Notes: generated by a model not told the origin, from the letters alone. Shown: positions 17,336-27,000, counted from the stretch's first letter. The stretch: DNA of 64,000 nucleotides from an uncultured Corynebacterium sp. (GCF_946221935.1 NZ_CAMIGN010000014.1:10277-74276); one strand, 5' to 3'. Made by a program: numbers and translations.

Positions 17336-18913
17336 ATGCCCATTAAGAGCGACCGCCCAGACATCGACCTCAGCCCGCTGGGGCTCTACGATTACATCTT
17401 CGGCAACCTCTCCACCGAGGAGGAAGACCGGGTTGCCGTCATCGACATTGCCGATGGCTCCGAAACGACGTTTGCCCAGCTGCAGAACTACATTGAGTCC
17501 ACGGCGGGCTGGCTAGCCAGCAAGGGCATCAAAAAGGGAGACGTAGTAGCGCTACACCTTCCCAACTCCTTGAACTTTATCGTCGCAGCGTACGGCCTGT
17601 GGCGCATTGGTGCAGTTCCTTCTCCCCTATCTCTGCTTTCTACGCCGGAAAGCGTGACGGAGCAGGTGAAGGACTCTGGCGCGAAGATGCTGCTCACCGT
17701 TGCCGCGCTTGGTGACGCCTCGGCTCAGGGGGCTAAGGATGCAGGAATCGAGGAGGACAACATCGTCTTCCTGGATACATCGAAGGGCATGCAACAGATT
17801 ATGGCGGAGCGCCGCACGGCTCCCGCGGTGGAGATTAACCCGGATGAGGATCTGGCAGTACTCCCCTACTCCTCTGGTACCACCGGGTTGCCAAAGGGAG
17901 TGCGTTTGATGCACCGTCAGTTGGTTGCGAACGTACAGCAGGGGCAAGACATTCACCTTGTGCGCCCGGAGGACAAGGTTTACGCCGTGCTGCCGTTCTT
18001 CCACATCTACGGTCTGACCGCTTTGGTGAACCTGGCATTGGCGCAGCGCGCCACGCTGGTCGTTGTACCGCGCTTTGAGCTGCAGAGTTTCCTGGAGCAC
18101 CACCAGAAGTTCGGGGTGACCTTTACTCTTATCGCGCCGCCTATTGCAGTCCAGCTGGCCAAGCACCCCATGGTGGATAACTATGACCTTTCTCAAATGC
18201 GCAGCTTCTTTAGCGGTGCTGCAACATTGGATGAGGACCTGGCCTTGGCGTTGGAAAAGCGCTTGGGCATTCATGTGCAGCAGGGCTATGGCATGACTGA
18301 GACTTCGCCGCTGGCACATGCCAACGTATCCAAGGACATTAACCGTGGTTCCATCGGCAAGCCTTGCGCAAACACGGAAAGCAAGCTGGTGGATCCGGAA
18401 ACCCTGGAAGAGATCCCGCTGCCCGCGGAGGGTGTCTCCGAGGTCGGTGAGCTCTGGGTTCGCGGCCCGCAGATCATGGCCGGATACCTGAACAAGCCGG
18501 AGGAAACCGCAGTCGCGCTACCGGGCGACGGTTGGCTGCGCACTGGCGATCTGGCTAACTCCGATCCAGAGGGCAACGTCCATATTGTGGATCGCTTGAA
18601 GGAGCTGATCAAGTACAAAGGCTACCAGGTTCCGCCCGCAGAGCTAGAGTCCGTACTGTTGAGCCACCCCGAGATCGCTGATGCCGCCGTCGTCGGCGTA
18701 CATCGCGCTTCAGATGGTGAAGAGCTGCCGAAGGCATTCGTTGTTGCCCAGCGAGGATCTGCACTCAACGAGCAGCAGGTGATGGATTTCGTTGCGGAGC
18801 GCGTGGCTCCCTACAAGAAGATTCGCATTGTGGAATTCGTGCAGGGAATCCCCAAGTCCTCCACCGGTAAGATCCTTCGCCGCGAGCTCCGCGAGCGCGA
18901 CGGCGTCAATTAA
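17336..18913 (+). CDS. Acyl-CoA/4-coumarate-CoA ligase family protein
   Basis: 525-residue adenylate-forming enzyme. The AMP/phosphate loop is SSGTTGLPKGV. GYGMTETSP, GWLRTGDLA and DRLKELIKYKGYQVPPAELE (hinge) follow, and the C-terminal catalytic lysine is in KSSTGKILRR. It activates a carboxylic acid to its CoA ester via an acyl-AMP; the substrate cannot be read from sequence. AGGAG lies 9 bases before the ATG. Its stop overlaps the convergent serB stop by 4 bases. Confidence 0.88.
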   Translation: MPIKSDRPDIDLSPLGLYDYIFGNLSTEEEDRVAVIDIADGSETTFAQLQNYIESTAGWLASKGIKKGDVVALHLPNSLNFIVAAYGLWRIGAVPSPLSLLSTPESVTEQVKDSGAKMLLTVAALGDASAQGAKDAGIEEDNIVFLDTSKGMQQIMAERRTAPAVEINPDEDLAVLPYSSGTTGLPKGVRLMHRQLVANVQQGQDIHLVRPEDKVYAVLPFFHIYGLTALVNLALAQRATLVVVPRFELQSFLEHHQKFGVTFTLIAPPIAVQLAKHPMVDNYDLSQMRSFFSGAATLDEDLALALEKRLGIHVQQGYGMTETSPLAHANVSKDINRGSIGKPCANTESKLVDPETLEEIPLPAEGVSEVGELWVRGPQIMAGYLNKPEETAVALPGDGWLRTGDLANSDPEGNVHIVDRLKELIKYKGYQVPPAELESVLLSHPEIADAAVVGVHRASDGEELPKAFVVAQRGSALNEQQVMDFVAERVAPYKKIRIVEFVQGIPKSSTGKILRRELRERDGVN

Positions 18914-20274
18914 TCTTCGACGATAGGTACGCGGCGGTAAGTACCGTCGCGTAGATCCGCATCCTCGATTTCGTGGCGGGAAATCCCCAGGATGAACAGC
19001 ACCTGATCGAGGAAGGGGTAGTTCACCGAGGTATCGGCGATCTCCTTGAGCGCTGGCTTTGCATTGAACGCAATGCCCAGACCCGCGGTAGACAGCATGT
19101 CAATGTCGTTGGCACCATCGCCTACGGCGACGGTCTGGTTCAACTTAATTCCGTTGGACCAAGCAAATTCCTTCAGGCTCTCAGCCTTGGCCTGGCGGTC
19201 GATCACAGGGCCGATGACCCGACCAGTGAGCTTGCCATCAATAATTTCAAGGGTGTTGGCGCGGGCGAAGTCCAGGTCCAACTCGCGTGCCAGTGGTTCG
19301 ATGACCTGGATAAAACCACCGGAAACCACACCCGTTTTGTACCCCAAACGCTTCAAGGTGCGGATAGTCGTGCGGGCACCGGGGGTCAGCTGAATGTCAC
19401 GTGCTACTTTCTCCACCACTGAGGCTTCCAAACCGGCCAGTGCCTTGACGCGCTCGTGGAGGGATTCAGCGAAGTCTAACTCGCCACGCATGGCGCGTTC
19501 TGTGACCGCGGCAACCTCCGCTTCGCGGCCTGCGTAGGCGGCCAGCATCTCAATGACTTCGTGCTGAATAAGGGTCGAATCAACATCGAAGCAGATGAGG
19601 CGCTTGGCGCGGCGGGACAACCCCGCACGCTCGATAGCGATATCCACTCCTACCTCCGTGGTGAGCGTTGCAAGTGCTTTGCGCAGGGGCACACCGCCAC
19701 CGGGTGCTGGGTTGGCGACTGTAAGGCTCAGCTCCAGCCCAGTGACTGGGTAGTCGGCAATACCGGTAATCGTGTCGATGTTCGCACCGTAGTCAGCCAG
19801 AGTTTGGCCGATGCGGGAAATATGAGTCGCAGTCAGCGGACGCCCCAGCACGACCATCACGTGCGTCGAGTGCGGGCGCGTGCTCGACAGATTATCGTCG
19901 GCTTCCACGCTGACTCGCATTCCATAGGATGCGAGAGTTTCCTCCAGCCCTTCGCCGAGAGGCTCTAGGTCTTCTTGTCCGACGCCCACTAGCGCCGCCA
20001 GCGATAGCTTTCCTCGGAAGACTGACTGTTCAATGTCGAGGAGTTGAACCCCGTAGGAGGATAGTACGCGGAAGAAGGCCGCGGATACGCCCGGCCGATC
20101 GGGGCCGGTGACCGTGATAACACTGGGAGCTAAGCCTTCCTGCAGGGTGTCCTCTAGGGCGATCTCGAAGTGCGGATCGTCGGCGAGTGCAGCGCGCGAG
20201 GCGGCCTGGGACGACGTGGACGACTGCTGATTGGCGGGAGAGTTGGAGTTGCTGGCGTTATTTGAGGTAGTCAC
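18910..20274 (-). CDS. serB: Phosphoserine phosphatase with two ACT-type domains
   Basis: Last step of serine synthesis. 454 residues from a GTG start. The low-complexity Ser/Asn N-terminus (first ~25 residues) is followed by two ACT-like regulatory domains (SVITVTGPDRPGVSAAFF, then VMVVLGRPLTATHISRIG). The HAD phosphatase comes next: motif I FDVDSTLIQHE with the nucleophilic Asp, then KTGVVSGGF, and VAVGDGANDIDML. This ACT-ACT-HAD layout is the mycobacterial/corynebacterial form, in which serine can act as inhibitor (known for the family). Confidence 0.94.
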   Translation of the reverse strand: MTTSNNASNSNSPANQQSSTSSQAASRAALADDPHFEIALEDTLQEGLAPSVITVTGPDRPGVSAAFFRVLSSYGVQLLDIEQSVFRGKLSLAALVGVGQEDLEPLGEGLEETLASYGMRVSVEADDNLSSTRPHSTHVMVVLGRPLTATHISRIGQTLADYGANIDTITGIADYPVTGLELSLTVANPAPGGGVPLRKALATLTTEVGVDIAIERAGLSRRAKRLICFDVDSTLIQHEVIEMLAAYAGREAEVAAVTERAMRGELDFAESLHERVKALAGLEASVVEKVARDIQLTPGARTTIRTLKRLGYKTGVVSGGFIQVIEPLARELDLDFARANTLEIIDGKLTGRVIGPVIDRQAKAESLKEFAWSNGIKLNQTVAVGDGANDIDMLSTAGLGIAFNAKPALKEIADTSVNYPFLDQVLFILGISRHEIEDADLRDGTYRRVPIVED

Positions 20275-20637
20275 GGGCTATATTGTCCCACTTCCCTACG
20301 AGAAGTGATAACTGAACCTGAACTGCTCCCCATTTCACGCTCCCCACCTTCAAACTCGCAGTAGTTTCGGCCTCTTTTTGTAGCGATGTTGAAGGCGCGG
20401 TCTTGGAGGTCTTAGGCCCCACCACAATCACCACGATTCAGCACCATAATGTCGCTGAATCGGGAATCTGTCCGGGCAAGATTAGGCTCGGCCACAATCG
20501 CACGCGTTTGACCTGCCTTTTTGTTTATTGTTCTCGATTTTCATTTAACAGATTCCCGATCTAACGACATGCTTCCTCCAGCTTCTCCCTCTGAGCCATG
20601 GAGCTTCCGAGGGCTTTCACTAAACCTGCGGACATAC
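20275..20637. other. Gene-free region with a long inverted repeat
   Basis: No convincing gene between the serB start and the ctaD terminator. Two structures are visible: a hairpin GATTCAGC/GCTGAATC (20435-20442 and 20454-20461), and a 13-base inverted repeat ATCGGGAATCTGT (20459-20471) with its exact complement at 20548-20560. The arms share bases at 20459-20461, so two alternative folds are possible. The serB promoter must lie in the part near 20300-20400. Confidence 0.5.
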
Positions 20638-20672
20638 AAAAATCCACACCCTGCGTAGTTAGGGTGTGGATT
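20638..20672 (-). terminator. Terminator of ctaD
   Basis: Perfect 12-base stem (AATCCACACCCT at 20641-20652 and its complement at 20661-20672) with an 8-base loop. Read on the minus strand, it is followed by a T-run (ATTTTTG), the pattern of an intrinsic terminator. Confidence 0.85.
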
Positions 20673-20790
20673 CAGTGTGCGACTTCCAGAGCAGGAAGCG
20701 GTATTGCAGCCTCTACCTGCTCGGCCGCCAGGGACCTAGCGACTGCGCTGGGCAGTCGCAGAGGTGAGGTGGCGTCACCAGACTGTGCAT

Positions 20791-22488
20791 TTAGAAGTGG
20801 CGACCGACATGAGCCTCGTCGCGCATACGCTTGACCATGTGCGGGTGGTGCAGCTCGAACGCCGGACGCTCGGAGCGGATACGAGGCATGGAGGTGAAGT
20901 TGTGGCGCGGCGGCGGGCAGGAGGTTGCCCACTCCAGAGAGTTGCCGTAGCCCCACGGATCGTCCACGGTTACGACCTCGCCGTAGCGGTAGGACTTGAA
21001 CACGTTCCACAGGAACGGGATCATCGAGATCGCCAGGATGCAGGCACCCACGGTGGAGACCTGGTTCAGGGTCGTGAAACCATCGGTCGGCAGGTAGTCA
21101 GCGTAACGACGCGGCATACCCATGTTGCCCAGCCAGTGCTGAATCAAGAACGTGGTGTGGAAGCCGATGGTGACCAGCCAGAAGTGGATCTTGCCCAGCT
21201 TCTCGTCCAGCATGCGCCCGGTCATCTTCGGGAACCAGAAGTAAACGCCTGCGAAGGAAGCGTAGGTCACGGTACCGAACAGGGTGTAGTGGAAGTGAGC
21301 GACCACGAAGTAGGAGTCCGAAACGTGGAAGTCCAGCGCCGGGGAGGCCAGCATAACACCGGTCAGACCACCGAACAGGAAGGTGGCGAAGAAGCCAATG
21401 GCGAAGACCATCGGGGTCTCGAAGGTCAGGCGACCCTTCCACATGGTGCCCAGCCAGTTGAAGAACTTCATACCGGTCGGCACACCGATCAGGAACGTCA
21501 TGAAGGAGAAGAACGGCAGCAGCACGGCGCCGGTCACGAACATGTGGTGTGCCCACACAGCCATGGACAGTGCAGCAATCGACAGGGTTGCGAACACCAG
21601 GCCAACGTAGCCGAACATCGGCTTGCGAGAGAACACCGGGAAAACCTCAGACACGATACCGAAGAACGGCAGTGCCAGGACGTACACCTCAGGGTGACCG
21701 AAGAACCAGAAGAGGTGCTGCCACAGAATAGCGCCACCGTTGCCGGCGTCGTAGATGTGGCCACCCAGCTTGCGGTCGTAGAACACACCAAGTGCAGCTG
21801 CAGTCAGGAGCGGGAAGATCAGCAGAACCAGCAGAGAGGTAACGAAGATGTTCCAGGTGAAGATCGGCATGCGGAACATGGTCATACCCGGTGCGCGGAG
21901 GCACAGGATGGTGGTGATCATGTTCACGGCGGAGGCGATGGTACCGATACCACCGACGCCGACACCCAGGATCCACAGTTCAGAGCCCACACCCGGAGAG
22001 TGCGTAACGTCTGCCAGCGGCATGTACATCGTCCAACCGAAGTCTGCTGCACCACCCGGAGTCAGGAAGCCGAGCAGCATCACGACACCACCAGCGGTGG
22101 TCATCCAGAAGCCGAAGGCGTTCAGACGGGGGAAAGCCACGTCAGGGGCGCCGATCTGTAGCGGCATGATGTAGTTCGCGAAACCGAACACCATCGGAGA
22201 GCCGTACAGCAGCAGCATGATCGTGCCGTGCATCGTGAACAGCTGGTTGAACTGCTCGTTGGACAGGAATTGCTGACCCGGCTCGAAGAGCTCAATACGG
22301 ATCAACAGGGCCATCAAGCCACCAATCATGAAGAAGGTGAAGGACATGATTAGGTACATGATGCCCAGGAGCTTGTGGTCGGTCGTGGTCAGCATCTTCC
22401 ATGCGAGGTTGCCACGTGGCACCTCACCGAAAGGCGCAGGCCGAGCCGGGGAAACCTCATGGCTTTCCCTTGGCGCTACTGCGGTCAT
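20791..22488 (-). CDS. ctaD: Cytochrome c oxidase subunit I (aa3 type)
   Basis: Catalytic subunit of the terminal oxidase in the cytoplasmic membrane, about 565 residues with 12 membrane helices. Haem and copper ligands are in FTMHGTIM, WFFGHPEVYVLALP (the His-Tyr cross-link and proton channel), VWAHHMFVTG and VVAHFHYTLFG. The ATG at 22486-22488 has an ideal AGGAGGAAGAAT in front; a longer frame upstream has no such site. It lies between serB and nrdF as in other corynebacteria; the other oxidase subunits are not in this window. Confidence 0.97.
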   Translation of the reverse strand: MTAVAPRESHEVSPARPAPFGEVPRGNLAWKMLTTTDHKLLGIMYLIMSFTFFMIGGLMALLIRIELFEPGQQFLSNEQFNQLFTMHGTIMLLLYGSPMVFGFANYIMPLQIGAPDVAFPRLNAFGFWMTTAGGVVMLLGFLTPGGAADFGWTMYMPLADVTHSPGVGSELWILGVGVGGIGTIASAVNMITTILCLRAPGMTMFRMPIFTWNIFVTSLLVLLIFPLLTAAALGVFYDRKLGGHIYDAGNGGAILWQHLFWFFGHPEVYVLALPFFGIVSEVFPVFSRKPMFGYVGLVFATLSIAALSMAVWAHHMFVTGAVLLPFFSFMTFLIGVPTGMKFFNWLGTMWKGRLTFETPMVFAIGFFATFLFGGLTGVMLASPALDFHVSDSYFVVAHFHYTLFGTVTYASFAGVYFWFPKMTGRMLDEKLGKIHFWLVTIGFHTTFLIQHWLGNMGMPRRYADYLPTDGFTTLNQVSTVGACILAISMIPFLWNVFKSYRYGEVVTVDDPWGYGNSLEWATSCPPPRHNFTSMPRIRSERPAFELHHPHMVKRMRDEAHVGRHF

Positions 22489-22689
22489 ATTCTTCCTCCT
22501 GACTACGCGTGACCTGCCTTTATTCACCTGCAAGCTCTAGCTAACTCACAGGATCCTTCAGGCAAGCCACCCAAAAGAATGTTTCGTCTGCACCGTTCCC
22601 GCGTGGTCGATTTCGTCAATAACCGACCAGAACGGACACAGAATGTTTACATAGTATCCCGTTACTGCGATTTTCAATAGCCCGGGACG

Positions 22690-22735
22690 AGGCCAAAGCA
22701 GCAGAACCCACGTTTTCGGGGGTGCTGCCTCGCTG
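22690..22735 (-). terminator. Possible terminator of nrdF
   Basis: Imperfect hairpin formed by GCAGCAGAACCC and GGGGGTGCTGC around 22699-22729, just past the nrdF stop. The T-run on the minus strand is poor (GCTTTGG), so this is weakly supported. Confidence 0.4.
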
Positions 22736-22750
22736 TTGAGAAGTCGCTGT

Positions 22751-23746
22751 TTAGAAGTCCCAATCGTCGTCGACCGTATTCTCGGCCTTACCTATTACAT
22801 AAGAGGAACCAGAACCGGAGAAGAAGTCGTGGTTCTCGTCGCCACCCGGGTTCAGAGCCGAGAGGATCGCCGGAGACACACGAGTCTCGTCCGCCGGGAA
22901 CAGCCCTTCGTAGCCCAGGTTGTTCAGCGCCTTGTTTGCGTTGTAGCGCAAGAAGCGCTTGACGTCCTCTGTCCAGCCGAGATCGTCATAAAGATCCTCG
23001 GTGTACTGTGCCTCGTTGTCGTACAACTCCAGCAGTAGGTCGAAGGTGTGCTCCTTCAACTCCTCCTGGCGCTCCGGGGTCTCCTTCTCCAGTGCGCGCT
23101 GGTACTTGTAGCCAATGTAGTAACCGTGCACAGACTCATCGCGGATGATCAGGCGGATAATGTCTGCGGTGTTGGTCAGCTTCGCATGCGAGGACCAGTA
23201 CATCGGCAGGTAGAAACCGGAGTAGAAGAGGAAGCTCTCCAGCAGCACAGAGGCAATCTTCTTCTTCATCGGATCGTCGCCCTCATAGAAGTCGAGAATG
23301 ATCTTTGCCTTGTTTTGCAGCTTCTCATTCTCTTCGGACCAACGGAAGGCGTCGTTAATCTCAGGCGTAGAGGCCAGCGTCATAAAGATAGAGGAATAAG
23401 ACTTCGCGTGAACGCTCTCCATAAAGGAAATATTCGTAAAGACGGCTTCCTCGTGTGGAGTGGCAGCATCCTCGATCAGCTTTACTGCACCAACTGTGCC
23501 CTGAATCGTATCCAGCATGGTCAGGCCGGTGAACACACGCATGGTGGCCTGCTTCTCCATGTCATTTAGTGTGGACCAGCTGGGGACGTCGTTGGACAGT
23601 GGCACCTTTTCGGGCAGCCAGAAGTTGGCAGTGAGGCGATCCCACACCTCCAGGTCCTTGTCATCTGGGATGCTGTTCCAGTTGATGGCGGATACCGGAT
23701 CGCCGTCGACGCGGTGTACGGGAGTGTGGGGTGCGTGCGCACTCAT
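22751..23746 (-). CDS. nrdF: Ribonucleotide reductase class Ib, beta subunit
   Basis: Radical-generating subunit for deoxynucleotide synthesis, 331 residues. Metal-site motifs are visible: TMLDTIQG, SFMESVHAKSYSSIF (ligand Glu/His and the nearby radical Tyr) and IRDESVHGYYIGYKYQ. Class Ib enzymes are activated with the flavoprotein NrdI, encoded at 27001, and corynebacterial ones use manganese (known for the genus). The gene is split from nrdHIE by ferritin. GGAGA lies about 10 bases upstream of the ATG. Confidence 0.96.
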   Translation of the reverse strand: MSAHAPHTPVHRVDGDPVSAINWNSIPDDKDLEVWDRLTANFWLPEKVPLSNDVPSWSTLNDMEKQATMRVFTGLTMLDTIQGTVGAVKLIEDAATPHEEAVFTNISFMESVHAKSYSSIFMTLASTPEINDAFRWSEENEKLQNKAKIILDFYEGDDPMKKKIASVLLESFLFYSGFYLPMYWSSHAKLTNTADIIRLIIRDESVHGYYIGYKYQRALEKETPERQEELKEHTFDLLLELYDNEAQYTEDLYDDLGWTEDVKRFLRYNANKALNNLGYEGLFPADETRVSPAILSALNPGGDENHDFFSGSGSSYVIGKAENTVDDDWDF

Positions 23747-24088
23747 CGCTTACGTGTCTCCTTCTCACAGAACGTGCTGATTTTCTTGCTGTCCCTCAGC
23801 TTGTGCACTTCGCCCCATCGTACCCCGTTTCCGCGACGCGCCTACCCCTCGGCCACCACCCCCATTTTGGGGGGTCTTTCTTAATGACGCCCTCAGCGCG
23901 CGCTGGAGCCGATTTCAGCCCAGAGCTGGGGGCGTCACTACCTAAAGAGCACGTCAGGATTGGTTTACAGGGCAACCTAAGTAAAGACAGCCTCACCGAC
24001 TATACAATAGGCTCTGACCTGCATTGATAATATAAGGGTAGCCTGCGTTTGCTAGCCGATTGGATAAACCCTGAGTACGGTGAGCTGC
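23747..24088. promoter_or_regulatory. nrdF/ftn divergent region with candidate DtxR sites
   Basis: About 340 bases without a gene. Two stretches resemble the DtxR operator TTAGGTTAGCCTAACCTAA. GGTTTACAGGGCAACCTAA (23962-23980) has its right half exact, and TAAGGGTAGCCTGCGTTTG (24033-24051) has a good left half and centre. Both are about 10-11 of 19 matches by eye, so they are candidates only. They sit upstream of ferritin, where iron control is expected. A GC hairpin followed by CTTTCTT at 23858-23880 looks like a plus-strand terminator or attenuator with no obvious gene before it. Confidence 0.4.
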
Positions 24089-24577
24089 ATGGAAATCAAC
24101 GAGAAGTTTCAGAAGCAATTGAACGAACAGGTCACCGCCGAGCACCAGGCTGCGCTGGTTTACACCCAGCTGGCTTATGAGCTGGACCGCCTCTCCTTCG
24201 ACGGCATGAGCAGCTGGATGCAGGCACAGGCCGATGAGGAGCGCGAGCACGCTCAGAAGTTCGCACAGCACCTGCTGGACCGCGAGGCGCGCGTGGACAT
24301 CGAGACTGTTGAGATGCCTTCCCTGAAGATCTCCACCCCGCTGGATGCCTTCGAGGCTTCCCTCGAGCACGAGCGTAAGGTCTCCGCACTGATCCGCGAT
24401 CTGGTGAAGACCGCCGACGAGGTTGGCGACATTGACTCCCGCAACCTGCTGAACTTCTTCCTGGAGGAGCAGATCGAGGAGGAAGCTACAGTAAGCAACA
24501 TCATCGACCGCATCAAGCTGGTGGGCAACGATGGTTCCGGCCTGCTGCGCATCGACGCAGAGCTGGGCAACCGCTAG
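24089..24577 (+). CDS. ftn: Ferritin
   Basis: Iron-storage four-helix protein, 162 residues. Ferroxidase ligands are apparent in TAEHQAALVYTQLAYEL, ADEEREHAQKF (Glu/His) and FLEEQIEEEA. The ATG at 24089 has GGTGA five bases upstream; a GTG three codons earlier is less likely. It lies between the ribonucleotide reductase genes on the opposite strand, which links iron storage to a metal-dependent reductase. Confidence 0.94.
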   Translation: MEINEKFQKQLNEQVTAEHQAALVYTQLAYELDRLSFDGMSSWMQAQADEEREHAQKFAQHLLDREARVDIETVEMPSLKISTPLDAFEASLEHERKVSALIRDLVKTADEVGDIDSRNLLNFFLEEQIEEEATVSNIIDRIKLVGNDGSGLLRIDAELGNR

Positions 24578-24611
24578 CAACCATTAACAAGGCCACTCAA
24601 CGGCCAATAAC

Positions 24612-24646
24612 AAAAGCCGACTGGGATTCCTCCCAGTCGGCTTTTT
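24612..24646 (+). terminator. Bidirectional terminator between ftn and nrdE
   Basis: A 15-base stem (AAAAGCCGACTGGGA at 24612-24626 paired with 24631-24645) with a 4-base loop and T-tract. The A-run at its other end lets it work for the convergent nrdE transcript too. Confidence 0.9.
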
Positions 24647-24698
24647 CATGCTCGGTGGAGGCCGCCCTCCACCTAGAGCAGGCCGCTCCCCTCCCCAC

Positions 24699-26861
24699 TT
24701 AGAGCATGCAGCTCACGCAGCCCTCAACCTCGGTGCCGGTCAAGGCCGTCTGGCGGAGGCGGATGTAGTAGATCGTCTTGATCCCCTTGCGCCACGCATA
24801 GATCTGCGCACGGTTGATGTCGCGCGTGGTGGCGGTGTCCTTGAAGAACAGGGTCAGCGATAGGCCCTGATCCACGTACTTCGTCGCGACTGCGTAAGTG
24901 TCGATGATCTTTTCGTAGCCGATCTCGTACGCGTCCTCGTAGTACTCCAGGTTGTCGTTCGTCATGTACGGAGCCGGGTAGTACACACGACCGATCTTGC
25001 CCTCCTTACGAATTTCGATCTTGGAGGCGATCGGGTGAATCGAGGACGTGGAGTTGTTGATGTAGGAGATGGAACCCGTCGGCGGAATAGCCTGCAGGTT
25101 GCGGTTGTATAGACCGTGAGCCTGCACATCGTCCTTCAGCTGTTGCCAGTCCTGCGCGGTTGGCACCTGGATGCTGGAGTTGCCGATGATTTGGCGGATA
25201 CGCTCCGTCTTCGGTGCAAACTCCGCCGGATCGTAGCGGTCGAAGAACTCGCCGCTGGCATAATCGGAGTTTTCGAAGTTGTGGAACCTCTCGCCACGCT
25301 CCTGGGCGATCTTGTTGGATGCCTTCAGAGCTTCGTACATCACTGCTGCGAAGTATGCATTGGTGAAGTCCAGAGCTTCTTCTGAACCGTAGTGGATGTG
25401 CTCGCGCCCCAGGAAGCCATGCAGGTTCATCTGTCCCAGGCCAATGGCGTGGGAGTTGTCGTTACCTTGGCGAACCGAAGGAACCGAGTCGATGGAGGTT
25501 TGATCTGCCACTGCGGTCAGGCCGCGAATCGCGGTCTCGATGGTCTTAGAGAAGTCCGCAGAGTCCATGGCCTTCGCGATGTTCATGGAGCCCAGGTTGC
25601 AGGAGATGTCATCGCCGATGGTCTTGTACGTCAGATCAGCGTTGAACTCCGATGGGGTCGAAACCTGCAGGATTTCGGAGCACAGGTTGGAGTGCGTGAT
25701 ACGACCTTCGATCGGGTTGGCCTTGTTCACCGTGTCCTCAAACATGATGTACGGGTAGCCCGACTCGAACTGGATCTCCGCCAGCGTTTGGAAGAACGCG
25801 CGCGCATTGATCTTGGACTTACGGATGCGCGGATCCTCCACCATCTCCTCGTAGTGCTCGGTGATGGAGACATCGGCAAATGGCTTGCCGTAGACGCGTT
25901 CAACGTCGTACGGGCTGAACAGATACATGTCGTCATTGCGCTTGGCCAGCTCAAAGGTGATATCCGGGATGACCACTCCCAGAGAGAGCGTCTTAATACG
26001 GATCTTTTCATCCGCATTCTCGCGCTTGGTGTCCAGGAAGCGCAAGATATCTGGGTGGTGTGCGTGGAGATATACCGCGCCGGCACCCTGACGGGCACCC
26101 AGCTGGTTGGCGTAGCTAAAGGCATCTTCCAGCAGCTTCATCACGGGGATCACACCGGAGGATTGGTTCTCGATGTGCTTAATCGGCGCACCGGCCTCGC
26201 GCACATTCGACAGCAACAGTGCTACGCCACCGCCGCGCTTGGATAGTTGCAGCGCGGAGTTAATGGATCGGCCAATCGACTCCATGTTGTCCTCAATGCG
26301 CAGGAGGAAGCAGGACACCGGCTCTCCGCGCTGCTTCTTGCCAATGTTGAGGAAGGTGGGCGTTGCAGGCTGGAAGCGTCCGTCCATGATCTCGTCGACG
26401 AGGTTCGACGCCAACTCGGTATCCCCTGCTGCTAGCCCCAATGCGACCATGCATACGCGGTCTTCGAAACGTTCCAAGTAGCGGCGTCCGTCGAAGGTCT
26501 TCAGCGTATAGGAGGTGTAGTACTTGTACGCGCCCAGGAAGGACTGGAAGCGGAATTTCTTGGCATAAGCCTGCTTAAACAGGGACTTTACGAAACTGAA
26601 CTCGTACTGATTCAACACCGCAGGATCGTAGTACTCGTTGTCCACGAGGTACTTGATCTTCTCTTCCAAGTCGTGGAAGTACACAGTGTTCTGATTCACG
26701 TGCTGCAGGAAGTACTGGTTAGCAGCCTCACGATCCTTGTCGAACTGGATCTCTCCCGCGTCGTTGTACAGGTTCAACATTGCGTTCAGAGCGTGATAAT
26801 CCAGCTGCTCCCGCTGGTCAACGGGCTCCTGGACGGTCTTTCCAATCTCGGTGCCAGTCAT
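24699..26861 (-). CDS. nrdE: Ribonucleotide reductase class Ib, alpha subunit
   Basis: Catalytic subunit reducing nucleoside diphosphates, 720 residues. Active-site cysteines are recognisable in EPVSCFLLR and SNLCSEILQ, with DDISCNLGSMN after them. The C-terminus ends CVSCML, the mobile pair re-reduced by NrdH. The radical-path tyrosines are in IYAWRKGIKTIYYIR. It is transcribed after nrdH and nrdI; the nrdI-nrdE gap is about 140 bases. GAGGAG lies about 12 bases before the ATG. Confidence 0.97.
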   Translation of the reverse strand: MTGTEIGKTVQEPVDQREQLDYHALNAMLNLYNDAGEIQFDKDREAANQYFLQHVNQNTVYFHDLEEKIKYLVDNEYYDPAVLNQYEFSFVKSLFKQAYAKKFRFQSFLGAYKYYTSYTLKTFDGRRYLERFEDRVCMVALGLAAGDTELASNLVDEIMDGRFQPATPTFLNIGKKQRGEPVSCFLLRIEDNMESIGRSINSALQLSKRGGGVALLLSNVREAGAPIKHIENQSSGVIPVMKLLEDAFSYANQLGARQGAGAVYLHAHHPDILRFLDTKRENADEKIRIKTLSLGVVIPDITFELAKRNDDMYLFSPYDVERVYGKPFADVSITEHYEEMVEDPRIRKSKINARAFFQTLAEIQFESGYPYIMFEDTVNKANPIEGRITHSNLCSEILQVSTPSEFNADLTYKTIGDDISCNLGSMNIAKAMDSADFSKTIETAIRGLTAVADQTSIDSVPSVRQGNDNSHAIGLGQMNLHGFLGREHIHYGSEEALDFTNAYFAAVMYEALKASNKIAQERGERFHNFENSDYASGEFFDRYDPAEFAPKTERIRQIIGNSSIQVPTAQDWQQLKDDVQAHGLYNRNLQAIPPTGSISYINNSTSSIHPIASKIEIRKEGKIGRVYYPAPYMTNDNLEYYEDAYEIGYEKIIDTYAVATKYVDQGLSLTLFFKDTATTRDINRAQIYAWRKGIKTIYYIRLRQTALTGTEVEGCVSCML

Positions 26862-27000
26862 GTGTTTTGTGTTCTCCTCAAAAACTCGCGCTAAGAAAGT
26901 CTATTCGCGCCTATGTATTCGTTTCGATTCTAATCAGTGCCCCGGACATGCGCGGGGCGGATGCGGAGCTCTTACTCCGCTGGCTTTTCAACCCGCTGTG

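Noticed and set aside
20598..20834. 78-codon plus-strand frame after ctaD
   Set aside because: It reads through the ctaD terminator stem and into ctaD; chance frame.
20764..22161. Long open frame (465 codons) opposite ctaD
   Set aside because: It is antisense to the highly conserved ctaD; composition (many His, Glu, Gln, Arg) is that of a shadow frame, and no ribosome site or domain is visible.
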